From Kineococcus xinjiangensis (lineage in GTDB: Bacteria > Actinomycetota > Actinomycetes > Actinomycetales > Kineococcaceae): a stretch of DNA of 64,000 nucleotides. Positions within the stretch are counted from its first letter, which is position 1. Each line of letters opens with the position of its first letter. This document shows, piece by piece, positions 1 through 9,422 of this stretch. The DNA lies in assembly GCF_002934625.1 (NCBI RefSeq), contig NZ_PTJD01000006.1, positions 211,086-275,085 on the forward strand. Direction: 5' to 3'. A program made the position numbers and the translations under genes. The notes under the pieces were generated by a model. The model was not told the DNA's origin and did not search any database. It worked only from the letters and a program-made list of their open reading frames with translations.

Positions 1-459
1 GGTCTCGGTGGAGGCGTCCTCGGAGAGGTCGTAGCGGGCCACCTCGGTGCCGTTGTCGGAGTTCACGACGCGGATGAAGGCGTTGCGGACCTGCCCGAAC
101 GACTGGCGGCGGGTGTCGGCGTCGTAGATGGCGACGGTGAAGACGACCTTGTCGATCTCCGCGGGGACCGCCGCGAGGTCGACGTTGATCTGCTCGTCGT
201 CGCCCTCGCCCTCACCGGTGCGGTTGTCGCCGAGGTGCTCGACGGAGCCCTCGGGGCTCTTGAGCTGGTTGAAGAAGACGAAGTAGCCGTCGCCGGGCAC
301 CTTGCCGCCGGCACCGACCATGATGGCCTGCGCGTCGAGGTCGAACTCGGTGCCGGTGAAGGTGTTCGAGTCCCAGCCCAGGCCGACCGTCACGCGGGTC
401 ATGCCGGGGGCCTCCTTGGTGAGGGAGACGTTCCCGCCCTTGCTGAGGCTGACGCCCAT
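1..459 (-). CDS. TerD-family tellurium/stress resistance protein (3' end cut by window edge)
   Basis: The first 153 codons of a TerD-type protein. It begins [13 protein letters not shown] and carries the family blocks VGLGWD near residue 26, FDLDAQAI near 39, DGYFVFFNQ near 56, and an acidic [10 protein letters not shown] loop near 84. TerD proteins are cytoplasmic Ca-binding beta-sandwich proteins tied to tellurite, phage and envelope stress. The ATG is preceded by GGAG about 7 nt upstream. TerD proteins are about 190 aa, so roughly 40 residues lie beyond the edge. It lies downstream of telA and two XpaC-like genes on the same strand, after a 227-nt gap, which fits a toxic-anion cluster. Which ter paralogue it is cannot be decided here. 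Confidence 0.93.
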   Translation of the reverse strand, partial: MGVSLSKGGNVSLTKEAPGMTRVTVGLGWDSNTFTGTEFDLDAQAIMVGAGGKVPGDGYFVFFNQLKSPEGSVEHLGDNRTGEGEGDDEQINVDLAAVPAEIDKVVFTVAIYDADTRRQSFGQVRNAFIRVVNSDNGTEVARYDLSEDASTET

Positions 460-686
460 CGTGCTGCTCCATTCCGTGGTCGGTCGTCGGTGCTGCGCGC
501 TGCGCAGCGTTCGTCGCGGCCACCTGGGGCCGCGCGTCGAGCTCGTGTGCCGGGTGGTGCGAGACGTTCCTACCGCATCCCCCCGGCGGGGCACAGGGTC
601 GGCCCCACCGCTCGCTCGGCCCAACGATCGTGTCCGATGAGGAGTGCCCCCGCCCGTCGAGGCGCCCGCGGGGGCCGGCCGGCCCT

Positions 687-1553
687 CTACAGGTCGAGGT
701 CGGAGCGGTGGAACTTGGTCTCCAGGAACCGCCGCTGGGTGCTCAGCCGCTCCGCGTCGGCCGCGTGCAGGTCGCTGCGCAGCCCGGCGGCCCCCTCCCG
801 CAGCAGCTCCAGCTGCTCCGTCAGCTCCTCCGCCGGCGTGCGCCCGGTCGTGGCCGTCGGCGCGGCCGCCACGTCGGGCGGCAGCCGCAGGTAGTCCTCC
901 AGCGCGGTGGGCAGGTACTCCCCGGCCAGGGCGTGCAGGTCGTGGACGACCCGCGCGTCCGCGCCGGGCTCGGCCGCCCGGGCCAGCAGGGGCCGCACGG
1001 TGGCGGCGATGTCGAGCACCGTCGCCACGGCACCCGGCGGCAGGTCCGGGGCGGCGGCCTGCGCGCGCCGCACCGCGGCCTCCAGGGCCCGCAGCGCCCC
1101 GGTGCCGCGGTCGGGCGGCGCGGTGGCGCCCTCGGCGGCGACGGCGTTCGCAGCGGACGGGCCGAGCGCCGCCGGGGCGCGGTCGGCCGCGGGCGGTGCG
1201 GTCGCGGCCGGTGGCGCGGCGTCGGGCCGCCCCTGCCGGCCGCCGTGCCGGGCGGCCTTGCGGGCGGCCCGGCGGCGCTTGCCGACCGCGTCCTCGTAGG
1301 AGATCGAGGCGAAGATCCAGAGGAACATCAGCGGCAGCGCCAGCTGCTCCAGGTCCAGGGCGAAGAAGGTGATCCACAGCCCGAGCCACATCCAGCCGAT
1401 GGTCCGCACGACCGGCCCGCTGAGGTGTCCGAGCACCGGCACGTCCAGGTGGTGGAGGTCCGCGTGACCGGGCGTCGCGGCGGGCAGCGCGGCCCGGCGC
1501 CGGCGGCGGCGCCGCTTGCTGCCGCCGGGCGCCGGGCCGTGCAGCGGCTCCAT
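687..1553 (-). CDS. XpaC-like membrane protein, paralogue 1 (TelA partner)
   Basis: 288 aa from an ATG with GAGG 8 nt upstream; a GTG 6 nt earlier is too close to that Shine-Dalgarno. It has an Arg-rich N-terminus, a hydrophobic segment near residues 50-80, a basic stretch, an Ala/Pro linker, then a C-terminal helical domain with [16 protein letters not shown], which recalls the XpaC YYLPT motif. The last seven residues, RSDLDL preceded by H, match those of its upstream neighbour, so the two are tandem duplicates. XpaC and TelA homologues are neighbours in Bacillus (xpaC-yaaN), which supports a shared role. It starts 10 nt after the neighbouring stop. The molecular function is not known. Confidence 0.75.
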   Translation of the reverse strand: MEPLHGPAPGGSKRRRRRRRAALPAATPGHADLHHLDVPVLGHLSGPVVRTIGWMWLGLWITFFALDLEQLALPLMFLWIFASISYEDAVGKRRRAARKAARHGGRQGRPDAAPPAATAPPAADRAPAALGPSAANAVAAEGATAPPDRGTGALRALEAAVRRAQAAAPDLPPGAVATVLDIAATVRPLLARAAEPGADARVVHDLHALAGEYLPTALEDYLRLPPDVAAAPTATTGRTPAEELTEQLELLREGAAGLRSDLHAADAERLSTQRRFLETKFHRSDLDL

Positions 1554-1563
1554 CGTCACCGCC

Positions 1564-2454
1564 TCACAGGTCCAGGTCGGAGCGGCGGAACTTCGCGTCG
1601 AGGAAGCGGCCCTGCGTCGTCAGCGCCTGCGCGTCCGAGTCGTAGACGGCGTGCTGCAGCTGCAGCGCGCCCTCGTGGAGGAGGCCGAGCTGCTTGAGCA
1701 GCTCCTCCGCGGGCGTGGTCCCCTCGGACGTGCGGCCGGTGAGGGCGTACTGCTCGGGCAGGTCCAGGTAGCGGTCCACCGCGGAGGGCAGGTACTCGCG
1801 CACGATCGCCTCGAGGTTGTGCATCTCCTCCACGTTCGGGGTGCGCTTCTGCGCGCGTGCCAGGAGCGGGCGCAGGACGTCCTCGATCTCGCGGACCTTC
1901 GGCACCGCCCCGTCCGGCAGCCTCCCGCCCGCGGCGTTGACCCGGCGGACGAGGCCGCGCAGGTCCTCCTGCAGGCGGGCGACGACCTCACCGGGCGACG
2001 GTGGTGCGGGCGGCACCACCGGGGCGGGCGGGACCTCCGCCTCCAGGCCGAGCGCCGCCTTGATCCGCAGCCACGTCGGATTCGCCATGATCGAGTGCAC
2101 CAACCCCCCGCCCCAGCCCGCGAAGGCCAGGAGCACTCCGATGAACGCCAGCCACTCCGCGGTCGTCGCGGCGGCCGCGATGAACAGCCCCGCCGTCGCG
2201 GCGGTGGTGAGGAAGTACAGCAGGCTCGCCAGCAGCCAGGACGCCTTGCGGCCCTTCAGGCCCATGTAGAGGAAGGCGATCCAGCTCAGCGCGGTGCCGC
2301 CCAGGGCGGGCATCAGCAGCCAGGAGCTGTTCGCCGCCCGCCACCGCCGGCTGCGCAGGCGCCGGCTGACGACCTCCGCGGGGACCGTGCCGCGGCGCGC
2401 CACCGAGCCCCCGGAGTGGCCGGCCCGCCGCCGCAGGGACGCCGGTGTGCTCAC
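1564..2454 (-). CDS. XpaC-like membrane protein, paralogue 2 (TelA partner)
   Basis: 296 aa starting at a GTG that overlaps the telA stop as GTGA, so translation is probably coupled to telA. Three or four hydrophobic segments lie between about residues 30 and 115, including LLASLLYFLTTAATAGLF. A C-terminal helical domain follows with VREYLPSAVDRYLDLPEQ and TPAEELLKQLGLLHEGA. The tail FRRSDLDL is nearly identical to that of the downstream paralogue. It resembles the XpaC (5-bromo-4-chloroindolyl phosphate hydrolysis) family, whose biochemical role is unclear. The position between telA and a second copy argues for a membrane complex linked to toxic-anion or envelope stress, but that is inference. 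Confidence 0.77.
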   Translation of the reverse strand: MSTPASLRRRAGHSGGSVARRGTVPAEVVSRRLRSRRWRAANSSWLLMPALGGTALSWIAFLYMGLKGRKASWLLASLLYFLTTAATAGLFIAAAATTAEWLAFIGVLLAFAGWGGGLVHSIMANPTWLRIKAALGLEAEVPPAPVVPPAPPSPGEVVARLQEDLRGLVRRVNAAGGRLPDGAVPKVREIEDVLRPLLARAQKRTPNVEEMHNLEAIVREYLPSAVDRYLDLPEQYALTGRTSEGTTPAEELLKQLGLLHEGALQLQHAVYDSDAQALTTQGRFLDAKFRRSDLDL

Positions 2455-3689
2455 CGCTCCTCCTCCCCCGCCCGGACCCGCTCCAGGTAGCCGCGGGAGC
2501 GGTGCACCTGGCCCTCCAGCGCGTCGACCGTCGTGGCCATGCTCTGCACGGCCTGCTGCTTGAAGGTGTCGATGGCGTCCATCGTCGCGAAGACGTTGTC
2601 GAAGGCCCGCTGCAGCGTGGCCACGTCCACGGTCGCCGTGGACGCCTGCTCGTGGATCTGCGAGGTCTGCTGCCGCAGCATCTCCGACGTCGAGAGGATC
2701 ATCTGGTTCGTCGTGGTGTTCAGCGCGTTGATCTGGTCGAGGACGAGGCGCTGGTTGGCCAGGGCCTGCGCCACCACGACCGCCGTGCGCAGCGCCGAGA
2801 CCGTCGTGGTCTGCGCGCGGTCGACGCCCTTGATGAGCTCGATGTTGTTCTTCCGGACCAGGTCCATCGCCAGGTAGCCCTGCACGCTGACGGACAGCTG
2901 GGTCAGCAGGTCCTGGTGGCGCTGGCGGATCGGGAAGAGGGCGTCGGAGGTCAGGGCGTCGGCGGCCTGCGGGTTGCTCGCGCGCAACTGCTCGACCTTC
3001 TCCACCGTGGCGGCGTCGAGCGCCTTGGCCAGGGTGGCGTACTCGGTGAGCTTGCCCATCGTCGCCCACAGGTTCGCCTTCTCCTGCTCGATGGCGGCGT
3101 TGTCCTTGCGCAGCTCGTCCTGCCCCGACGCGAGCGCCTTGATGATCGCGTCGAGCTGGGACTGCGCGGACTGGTAGCGCTCGAAGTAGCGCTGGATCTT
3201 GTTGCCCATCGGGATGACGCCGAGCAGCTTCTTCGCGCCGCGCAGGTCGGCCCGGCCGGGGTCGAGGTCGGTGACGGTGCGGCGCAGCTCGAGCAGCGTG
3301 TTGGCGACCTTCACCTGCGCGTCGGCCCCCGGCCCGGCGGCCTTGGCGCCCTTGGCCCCGGCGAGGGAGGAGGCGGGGCGCTCGAGCATCCGGTTGGACG
3401 CCTGCGCGCTGGAGCGGACCTCCTGCTCGCCCATCCGGACGATGTCGTCGACGCGCTTCTGGAACGCCGGGCTGCGGGGGTCCTGGGCCGCGAGGTCGTC
3501 CACGAAGGACCTCGCCTTGCGGGCCAGCTCCGCCCTCGTCGACTCGTCCAGGGGGATCATCCCCTCGGCCTGCTCGTCGGGGATGACGGGCACCGGGGCG
3601 GGTGGCGTCAGCTGCAGGTCGGGCACGGCGGCGGGGGCGGGGCCCGCGGGCGGGGCCAGCGGCTTGCTCAGGTCCAGCGACTCCGACAT
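2451..3689 (-). CDS. telA: Toxic anion resistance protein TelA
   Basis: 412 aa from the ATG of MSESLDLSKPL, with GAGGGG about 6 nt upstream; the open frame runs further upstream but has no such site. A proline-rich N-terminus of about 50 residues precedes an all-helical body with the TelA blocks FVDDLAAQDPRSPAFQ, MGNKIQRYFERYQSAQ, FPIRQRHQDLLTQLSV and VSALRTAVVVAQALANQR. TelA proteins were named for tellurite resistance and are now seen mainly as envelope-stress factors. It is the first gene of a run with two XpaC-like genes and ends in a GTGA overlap with the next one. The family call is secure; the substrate is not. Confidence 0.93.
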   Translation of the reverse strand: MSESLDLSKPLAPPAGPAPAAVPDLQLTPPAPVPVIPDEQAEGMIPLDESTRAELARKARSFVDDLAAQDPRSPAFQKRVDDIVRMGEQEVRSSAQASNRMLERPASSLAGAKGAKAAGPGADAQVKVANTLLELRRTVTDLDPGRADLRGAKKLLGVIPMGNKIQRYFERYQSAQSQLDAIIKALASGQDELRKDNAAIEQEKANLWATMGKLTEYATLAKALDAATVEKVEQLRASNPQAADALTSDALFPIRQRHQDLLTQLSVSVQGYLAMDLVRKNNIELIKGVDRAQTTTVSALRTAVVVAQALANQRLVLDQINALNTTTNQMILSTSEMLRQQTSQIHEQASTATVDVATLQRAFDNVFATMDAIDTFKQQAVQSMATTVDALEGQVHRSRGYLERVRAGEEER

Positions 3690-4009
3690 CGGCTTCCCCT
3701 CGTCCGTGCTGCTCGTGGTGCTCGTGCTGCCGGGCCTCCGCCCGGTGCTGCGCGGTCGCCCTCCTCCGGAAGGACGTCCGGGGCGCCCCGCGTGTTCCGG
3801 GCGGTGCTCGCCCCCATCCTCCGCAGCGCGCGGCGGGTGCGCATCCGTCGTGCGGAGGACGGTCCCCGCAGTGCACCAGGCTCCGGCGCCCGTGTCGATG
3901 GGGGTCTCCCCCCGCCCGACCCCGAGGACGACCCCGGACCGACCCCGGACCGACCCCGACCCCGGTGCGGGGGCTGCCCGCCGGCCCGGCACCCGGGCAG
4001 GATGCCCGC
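3690..4009. other. 320-bp intergenic region with short tandem repeat
   Basis: The region lies between the divergent telA and the F420 oxidoreductase gene and must hold both promoters, although I see no convincing -35/-10 pair. A degenerate 11-bp tandem repeat, cgaccccggac, occurs three times at 3929-3961, the third copy imperfect. No supported reading frame and no RNA gene are visible. Confidence 0.5.
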
Positions 4010-5011
4010 ATGAGCGACTTGACGATCGGCTACGCGGCGATGCTGGAGCAGTTCGGGCCCCAGGAGGTCGTGGGCTACACCGCGCTGGCGGAGGAGCACG
4101 GCTTCTCCGGGTGCATGGCGGCCGACCACTTCCAGCCGTGGGTGCCGCAGCAGGGCGAGGCGGCGTTCGTGTGGAACGTGCTCACCGCGGTCGGCGAGCG
4201 CACCCGCGGCGACCTCGGCCCGGGCGTGACCTGCCCCAGCTTCCGCTTCCACCCGGCGATCGTCGCGCAGGCCTCCGCCACGCTGGCCGCGATGTACCCG
4301 GACCGGCACTGGCTGGGCCTGGGCACCGGCGAGGCCCTCAACGAGCACGTCGTGCCCGGGTACTGGCCCGAGGCCGGGGAGCGCTCGCTGCGCATGTGGG
4401 AGGCCATCGAGGTCATCCGCAAGCTCTTCGACGCCTCGCTGGCGGGCAAGGACGTCAAGCACTCCGGCAGGCACTTCCAGATGGAGACCACCCGGCTGTG
4501 GACGATGCCGGAGCAGGCGCCGCCCATCCTGGTGGCGACCGCCGGGCCGATCAACGCGAAGAAGACCGGCAGGTACGCCGACGGCATCATCACGGTCGGC
4601 GCGCCGCTGGAGAAGATCGGCGGCCTGTTCGAGAAGTTCGCGGAGGGCGCCCGGGAGGCCGGCAAGGACCCCGACGCGATGCCGAAGGTGCTCCAGCTGC
4701 ACCTGTCCTGGGCCGAGACGGACGAGCAGGCCCTCGCCAACGCCATGACGGAGTGGCCCAACGGCGGCATGAAGTTCCCCAAGGCCGACATCCGCTCCCC
4801 GCACGACTTCGCGCAGATGGCCAAGCTCGTCCGCCCCGAGGACTTCGAGGGCCGGATGGTCATCTCCGCCGACCCCGACGCGCACCGCGCGGAGATCCAG
4901 AAGTACGTCGACCTGGGATTCGACCGCATCTACCTGCACAACGTCGGGCGCAACCAGGCGGAGTGGATCGAGGTCTTCGGCCGCGACGTCCTGCCGAAGC
5001 TGAAGCGCTGA
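4010..5011 (+). CDS. F420-dependent LLM-class oxidoreductase (G6P-dehydrogenase-like family)
   Basis: 333 aa starting ATG AGC GAC; an ATG 8 nt earlier hits a stop after two codons. The protein is a single luciferase-like TIM barrel. Visible blocks are GFSGCMAADHFQPW near residue 29, PGVTCPSFRFHPAIVAQA near 70, WLGLGTGEALNEH near 100 and GRYADGIITVG near 185. The GTGEALNEH block and overall layout match the F420-dependent glucose-6-phosphate dehydrogenase-like family (the TIGR03557 type), which reduces F420 with a hydroxylated substrate. The substrate of this member is uncertain. It is a single gene, convergent with a small hypothetical gene. Confidence 0.9.
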   Translation: MSDLTIGYAAMLEQFGPQEVVGYTALAEEHGFSGCMAADHFQPWVPQQGEAAFVWNVLTAVGERTRGDLGPGVTCPSFRFHPAIVAQASATLAAMYPDRHWLGLGTGEALNEHVVPGYWPEAGERSLRMWEAIEVIRKLFDASLAGKDVKHSGRHFQMETTRLWTMPEQAPPILVATAGPINAKKTGRYADGIITVGAPLEKIGGLFEKFAEGAREAGKDPDAMPKVLQLHLSWAETDEQALANAMTEWPNGGMKFPKADIRSPHDFAQMAKLVRPEDFEGRMVISADPDAHRAEIQKYVDLGFDRIYLHNVGRNQAEWIEVFGRDVLPKLKR

Positions 5012-5033
5012 GCGCGGCCGCGGGGGCGCCGGG

Positions 5034-5225
5034 TCAGTCCTCCCCGGCGTCCTCGCCCGCGTCCTCGCGGTCCCACGCCTCCGTGCGGGCGCGCGCCGTC
5101 TCCAGGGCCGCGGCGGCCGCCTCCCTGCTCGGGTAGGGCCCCATGAGGTCCTTGGCCTGGCTCTTGCGCTCCAGCTCCTCCACCTGGTTCGTGCGGACGT
5201 TGTAGAAGAAGGCGCGCTCGCTCAT
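5034..5225 (-). CDS. Small conserved hypothetical protein
   Basis: 63 aa from the ATG of MSERAFFYNVRTNQVEEL; a GTG two codons earlier is an alternative and neither has a strong ribosome site. The protein starts with an aromatic beta-type stretch, continues with a helical segment containing YPSREAAAAALETARARTEAW, and ends in the acidic repeat EDAGEDAGED. There is no signal peptide or membrane segment. The stop lies 22 nt from the convergent F420 oxidoreductase stop. The function is unknown; the composition suits a small cytosolic actinobacterial protein. Confidence 0.6.
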   Translation of the reverse strand: MSERAFFYNVRTNQVEELERKSQAKDLMGPYPSREAAAAALETARARTEAWDREDAGEDAGED

Positions 5226-5310
5226 GGGCACATCGTGGCGGTGCCGCGGCGCTCGCGCACGCGACGGACGGCTCCGGGGAGCGCCCCGGCGCCCCTCCTA
5301 GACTGGCCCC

Positions 5311-6174
5311 ATGCCCCCCGTCGCCGCGCCCCTCGTCCCCGGCACCCTCAGCCCGCGCCGGGCCGTGCCCGTGGGCATCGAGCGCCCGGAGTACGTCGAC
5401 CGCCCGGCACCGCGCCGCTACGAGGGCCCGCACGTCCTCGACGCGGAGACGATCGAGCGCATCCGGGTGGCCGGGGGCGTCGCCGCCCGCGCGATGGCGG
5501 CCGCGGCCGAGCACATCCGCCCCGGCGTCACCACCGACGAGCTGGACCGCGTCGCCCACGAGTACCTCTGCGACCACGGCGCCTACCCGTCCACGCTGGG
5601 CTACCGGGGCTTCCCGAAGTCGCTGTGCGCGAGCGTCAACGAGGTCATCTGCCACGGCATCCCCGACTCCACCGTGCTGCGCGACGGCGACATCGTGAAC
5701 CTCGACGTCACCGCCTACCTCGGCGGCGTCCACGGCGACAACAACGCCACCTACCTCGTCGGCGAGGTCGACGAGGAGTCCCGCCTCCTCGTCGAGCGCA
5801 CCCGGACCTCGCTGGAGCGGGCGATCAAGGCGGTCGTGCCGGGCCGCGCGGTCAACGTCATCGGCCGGGTCATCGAGGCCTACGCGAAGCGCTTCGGCTA
5901 CGGCGTGGTGCGCGACTTCACCGGCCACGGCGTGGGCCCGGCCTTCCACACCGGCCTGGTCATCCCCCACTACGACGCCGCCCCCGCCCACGACACGGTG
6001 ATGGAGCCGGGCATGGTCTTCACCATCGAGCCGATGCTCACCCTCGGCACCCACGAGTGGGACATGTGGGAGGACGGCTGGACGGTCGTGACGAAGGACC
6101 GCCGCCGCAGCGCGCAGTTCGAGCACACCCTCGTGGTCACCGACACGGGCGCGGAGGTCCTCACCCTCCCGTGA
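5311..6174 (+). CDS. map: Methionine aminopeptidase type I (actinobacterial MapB-like)
   Basis: 287 aa. It removes the initiator Met from new proteins as a dinuclear metalloenzyme. All expected residues are present: substrate-contact His115 (VICHGIPD), metal ligands Asp132 (LDVTAY) and Asp143 (HGDNN), His206 (TGHGVG), Glu240 (IEPM) and Glu271 (FEHT). A 40-residue N-terminal extension rich in Pro/Arg ([17 protein letters not shown]) resembles the extended MetAP1c form of mycobacteria rather than the short E. coli type. The stop codon lies inside a 19-bp tandem repeat. Confidence 0.97.
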   Translation: MPPVAAPLVPGTLSPRRAVPVGIERPEYVDRPAPRRYEGPHVLDAETIERIRVAGGVAARAMAAAAEHIRPGVTTDELDRVAHEYLCDHGAYPSTLGYRGFPKSLCASVNEVICHGIPDSTVLRDGDIVNLDVTAYLGGVHGDNNATYLVGEVDEESRLLVERTRTSLERAIKAVVPGRAVNVIGRVIEAYAKRFGYGVVRDFTGHGVGPAFHTGLVIPHYDAAPAHDTVMEPGMVFTIEPMLTLGTHEWDMWEDGWTVVTKDRRRSAQFEHTLVVTDTGAEVLTLP

Positions 6175-6228
6175 GGCCGTGACCCTGCGGTGAGGCCGTG
6201 ACCCTGCGGTGGGGCCGTGACCCTGCGG
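6172..6228. repeat. Three tandem copies of a 19-bp unit
   Basis: The unit is tgaggccgtgaccctgcgg at 6172-6190 and 6191-6209, with a copy carrying one change at 6210-6228. A decayed fourth copy may follow. The first copy contains the map stop codon. It is a direct repeat without dyad symmetry, so it is not a standard terminator. Confidence 0.85.
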
Positions 6229-6295
6229 TGGGGCCGGGCACCCGGGGCCGCCCCGGTGCGTTGTCCCGGTGACAGCGCCCACCCGAGGAGGAACC

Positions 6296-6493
6296 GTGAC
6301 CGTGCTCGCCCGCCCCCGTTCCGGCAAGGTCATCGCCGGTGTCTGCGCCGGACTGGCCCGCCGCTACGACATGAGCCCGAACGTCGTGCGCCTGCTCTTC
6401 CTGCTCTCCTGCCTGCTGCCGGGCCCGCAGGTGATCGCCTACCTGGTGCTGTGGGCCGTCATGCCCGTCGACGGCGGACAGCGGCGCTTCTGA
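6296..6493 (+). CDS. PspC-domain membrane protein
   Basis: 65 aa from a GTG preceded by GAGGAGGAACC, an excellent ribosome site; upstream in-frame GTGs lack one. The PspC domain fills the protein: GKVIAGVCAGLARRYDMSPNVVRLLF, then a hydrophobic helix ending VIAYLVLWAVMP. PspC proteins are small inner-membrane proteins of phage-shock/envelope stress systems, and stand-alone forms like this are common in actinobacteria. A PspA gene lies 2.2 kb further on, but not in the same operon. Confidence 0.9.
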   Translation: MTVLARPRSGKVIAGVCAGLARRYDMSPNVVRLLFLLSCLLPGPQVIAYLVLWAVMPVDGGQRRF

Positions 6494-6602
6494 CGGGGCG
6501 CTCCTGACGCGGCGCCGTCGCGCCGGCGCCTCCCTGGCGGCCGGCGCGACGGCGGGGCACGGCCACCGTGCCCCGGCGATCACCAGCCCCTAGGCTCGCG
6601 CC

Positions 6603-7397
6603 GTGGCGACGACGACTCCCTCCAGCACCTCCGACGCGACCGGCGGTGGGAGCCCCCGCCGCGGGCTCGGGGTGGACATCGGCGGTTCCGGCATCAAGGC
6701 CGCCCCCGTCGACCTCGACGCGGGCTCCTTCGCGGCGGACCGCGTCCGCATCCCGACCCCCCAGCCGGCGACCGCGGCAAACATCGCGCCCGTGGTGTCG
6801 ACGGCCGTGAACTCCTTCCCGGACTACCGCGGCCCGGTGGGCATCACGTTCCCCGCGGTCGTGCAGCACGGCATCACGAGGACGGCCGCGAACGTCGACA
6901 AGTCCTGGATCGGCACCGACGCCGAGGGCGTCTTCTCCGACGCCCTCGGCCGCCGGGTCCTCGTGGTCAACGACGCCGACGCCGCCGGTCTGGCGGAGGC
7001 CCGCTTCGGCGCCGCCCGCGACGTCAAGGGCGTGGTCGTGGTGACGACGCTGGGCACCGGCATCGGCAGCGCCCTGATCGTGGACGGGACGCTGGTGCCC
7101 AACACCGAGTTCGGGCACCTGGAGGTCGACGGCCACGACGCGGAGAAGCGCGCCGCGGACAGCGCCCGCGAACGGCAGGACCTGAGCTGGGAGCAGTGGG
7201 CCAAGCGCCTGCAGCGCTACTACAAGCACCTCGAGGACCTGCTCTGGCCGGACCTCATCGTCGTCGGCGGGGGCGTCAGCAAGAAGCACGAGAAGTTCCT
7301 GCCGCTGCTGGACCTGCGCAGCCCCATCGTGCCCGCGAAGCTGCGCAACGACGCGGGGATCATCGGCGCCGCGGCGCTGGCGGCCGAGCAGCGCTGA
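6603..7397 (+). CDS. ppgK: Polyphosphate glucokinase (ROK family)
   Basis: 264 aa from a GTG. It phosphorylates glucose to glucose-6-phosphate using polyphosphate and, in most members, ATP. The N-terminal phosphate-binding motif [16 protein letters not shown] is at about 23-38, the catalytic-loop block [16 protein letters not shown] near 121, and the second phosphate loop [15 protein letters not shown] near 149. A C-terminal lobe contains [18 protein letters not shown], typical of actinobacterial PpgK. It is followed by a strong hairpin terminator. It could phosphorylate glucose released by the amylase encoded further right. Confidence 0.94.
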   Translation: MATTTPSSTSDATGGGSPRRGLGVDIGGSGIKAAPVDLDAGSFAADRVRIPTPQPATAANIAPVVSTAVNSFPDYRGPVGITFPAVVQHGITRTAANVDKSWIGTDAEGVFSDALGRRVLVVNDADAAGLAEARFGAARDVKGVVVVTTLGTGIGSALIVDGTLVPNTEFGHLEVDGHDAEKRAADSARERQDLSWEQWAKRLQRYYKHLEDLLWPDLIVVGGGVSKKHEKFLPLLDLRSPIVPAKLRNDAGIIGAAALAAEQR

Positions 7398-7424
7398 GCC
7401 GGGCGGGCGCACCGCCCGCGACGT

Positions 7425-7463
7425 GGCAGAGGGGGCCGTGCCCGTGGCACGGCCCCCTCTGCC
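7425..7463. terminator. Bidirectional hairpin terminator (18-bp perfect stem)
   Basis: Arms 7425-7442 and 7446-7463 are perfect reverse complements around a 3-nt loop. It sits between the convergent ppgK and DUF4328 genes and can serve both. There is no U-tract, as is usual at this GC content. Confidence 0.85.
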
Positions 7464-7475
7464 GTCAGCTGCGCG

Positions 7476-8354
7476 TCACCACGCGGGCGGCACGCCCGGC
7501 GCCGAAGCGGCGCCGACACGGGCCTCCTCCTGCCGGGCAGTGATCCAACGAACGATGCCGACCCAGACCACCAGGGCGGCGACGGTGACGAGCGCGTCGA
7601 GGGACTCCACGGCGCCCAGGCGGCTCAGGCGCTCGAGGCTCGGGTCGCCGCTCCACGGGAAGGTGCGGTCCGCGATGCGGCTGGTCACCAGCCCGGCGAC
7701 CCACAACCCCCACCACAGGTCCAGCGAGGGCAGGCCGGACAGCCTCCGGGAGGAGTCCGAGCCGTGCGCGACGTCGCGCACGACCCGGTAGGGGTACACG
7801 AGGCAGGCGATCGGCACGAACCAGCCGACCCAGAGCCAGAACCGGGAGCGGTCGTGCCGCTGCGCGGGATGGATGACCTCGGAGTTGCCGCGTGCGCGGT
7901 GCAGCCACAGGCAGGCCACGACGAACGTCGCGAGCCCCAGCAGGGCGGTCAAGGCGCTGACCGCGTCATACGCTGTGTGCACCTGCGCCGTGCTCCCCCA
8001 GGTGGTCAGGGCCTCCGAGTACTGGCGCGCGGCGGAGAAGCTCGTGAGCGCCTGGAGGACGTGGGCCCCCGTCAACGCGCAGCCCAGCACGATCGTGGCC
8101 GTGCCCAGGCCGCGCACCGGCTTCAGCCGCACTGCGAGCGAGGCGTTCGGCGCGTTCGCTCCCCACTGCGGCTGCCCCCAGGACTGCGGAGCCGGCGACT
8201 GCGGGAACTGCTGCGAGCCGGACTGGAGGTGGGGCAGGGTGGCTCCGGGAGACGACGACGATGCGCCGAAGCGGCCCGGGACGGCGGAGTGGCCGGGCTG
8301 GGGGGCGCCGGCGTAGAAGTCCCGCCAGTCGGGGGTGCCGGAAGGCTGGTGCAT
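7476..8354 (-). CDS. DUF4328 membrane protein
   Basis: 292 aa from the ATG of [10 protein letters not shown] with GAGG 5 nt upstream; the frame stays open another 24 codons. A proline/glutamine/serine-rich cytosolic N-terminus of about 70 residues is followed by four to five membrane helices. The DUF4328 signature is clear: [15 protein letters not shown], then [29 protein letters not shown]. The role is unknown; such proteins are common in actinobacteria and may scaffold or sense at the membrane. It converges on ppgK with the shared terminator. Confidence 0.85.
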   Translation of the reverse strand: MHQPSGTPDWRDFYAGAPQPGHSAVPGRFGASSSSPGATLPHLQSGSQQFPQSPAPQSWGQPQWGANAPNASLAVRLKPVRGLGTATIVLGCALTGAHVLQALTSFSAARQYSEALTTWGSTAQVHTAYDAVSALTALLGLATFVVACLWLHRARGNSEVIHPAQRHDRSRFWLWVGWFVPIACLVYPYRVVRDVAHGSDSSRRLSGLPSLDLWWGLWVAGLVTSRIADRTFPWSGDPSLERLSRLGAVESLDALVTVAALVVWVGIVRWITARQEEARVGAASAPGVPPAW

Positions 8355-8699
8355 GTCGTCCTCGGAGAGTCGGGGTCGGTCCCCCGAACGTAGGTCGGCC
8401 CGACTCTCCGGAGAAGAACCCGCCACGCAGCGTCACACCCGCGGCGCAGCGGCACACCCCGTCCAGCCCAGCGGCTGCCGTCCGTCACCGTCCACGCACG
8501 CCCTGGCTGCACCGGCACCCGCCCGAGGCCACCGCGCCCCACACCACCGCGAGCCCCGTCACGGTCGCCACGACGACCGTGACCATCCAGCTCGCGGACA
8601 GCACCTCGCTGAGGCCGGAGGCCAGCCGGTGCGCCCGGCCCCCGCGGGGTTCCGGGCGCCACCGGCCTCAGCCGCCACGACGATCGGTGGACACCGGGA

Positions 8700-9422
8700 T
8701 CAGCCGGCGGAACCGGCCTTCAGCGCTGCCAGCCGCGCCTCCACGTCCAGGTCCACCTCGTCCACCTCGAGGCTGGCGAACTGCGCGTCGAGGGAGTCCG
8801 CCTGCAGCTCCGCGTGCCCGGCGACGCGCGCCTCCTCGCGGCGGATGCGGTCCTCGAAGCGCGACAGGTCCGACGTGGGGTCCATCAGGCTGATGGAGCC
8901 CACCGCCTCCTGCACCCGCGACTGGGCCTCGGCAGCCTTGGCGCGGGCGACGAGCTGGTCGCGCTTGGTCTTCAGCTCGTCCAGCTTCTGCTTCATGCCG
9001 TTCAGGCCGGACTTCAGCTTCTCCACGACCTCGGTCTGCGCGGCGATCTGCGGGCCGGCGTCCTGGACCTCCTTCTCGAAGGAGATCTGCCGCTTCAGGG
9101 CGACCTTGGCGAGCTCGTCGAAGCGGTCGGCCTCGGGAGCCTTGCCCGCGGCGCGCAGCTCGTCCGCTTTGCGGGAGGCGGCGGTGGCCTTCGCGCCCCA
9201 CTCCCGTACGGCGGCCTCGTCCTCGGTGCGGTCCTGCTCGGCGAGGCGCAGGTTGCCGATGGTCTGGGCGATGGCTGCCTCGGCCTCGCGGATGCTGGCG
9301 CTGTAGTCGCGGATCATCTGGTCGAGCATCTTCTGCGGGTCCTCGGCCTCGTCGATGAAGGCGTTGATGTTGGCCCGCGTGAGCTGGGCGATGCGGCCCA
9401 GGATCGACTGCTTGTCCGCCAC
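8700..9422 (-). CDS. pspA: PspA/IM30 family membrane-stress protein
   Basis: 240 aa from a GTG with GAGGAAG 6 nt upstream; the frame runs open to 9530 but without another ribosome site. PspA binds stressed inner membrane and forms helical rods. The sequence is nearly all coiled coil: ILGRIAQLTRANINAFIDEAEDP at the N-terminus, then KMLDQMIRDYSASIREAEAAIAQ, a long middle helix pair, and the late block VGSISLMDPTSDLSRFEDRIRREEARVAG. The length fits actinobacterial PspA. It follows the TPM-domain gene on the same strand by 144 nt, a pairing seen in other actinobacteria. Confidence 0.93.
   Translation of the reverse strand: MADKQSILGRIAQLTRANINAFIDEAEDPQKMLDQMIRDYSASIREAEAAIAQTIGNLRLAEQDRTEDEAAVREWGAKATAASRKADELRAAGKAPEADRFDELAKVALKRQISFEKEVQDAGPQIAAQTEVVEKLKSGLNGMKQKLDELKTKRDQLVARAKAAEAQSRVQEAVGSISLMDPTSDLSRFEDRIRREEARVAGHAELQADSLDAQFASLEVDEVDLDVEARLAALKAGSAG

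Noticed and set aside
1564..4011. Long minus-strand frame of 815 codons
   Set aside because: Only the last 296 codons are a gene; the rest is the antisense-phase shadow of telA.
4930..6333. Long minus-strand frame opposite methionine aminopeptidase
   Set aside because: It is the codon-bias shadow of map; the plus strand has all catalytic residues.
8485..8604. 39-aa minus-strand ORF with one hydrophobic helix between DUF4328 and pspA
   Set aside because: No ribosome site and no coupling to a neighbour; too little evidence to list as a gene.
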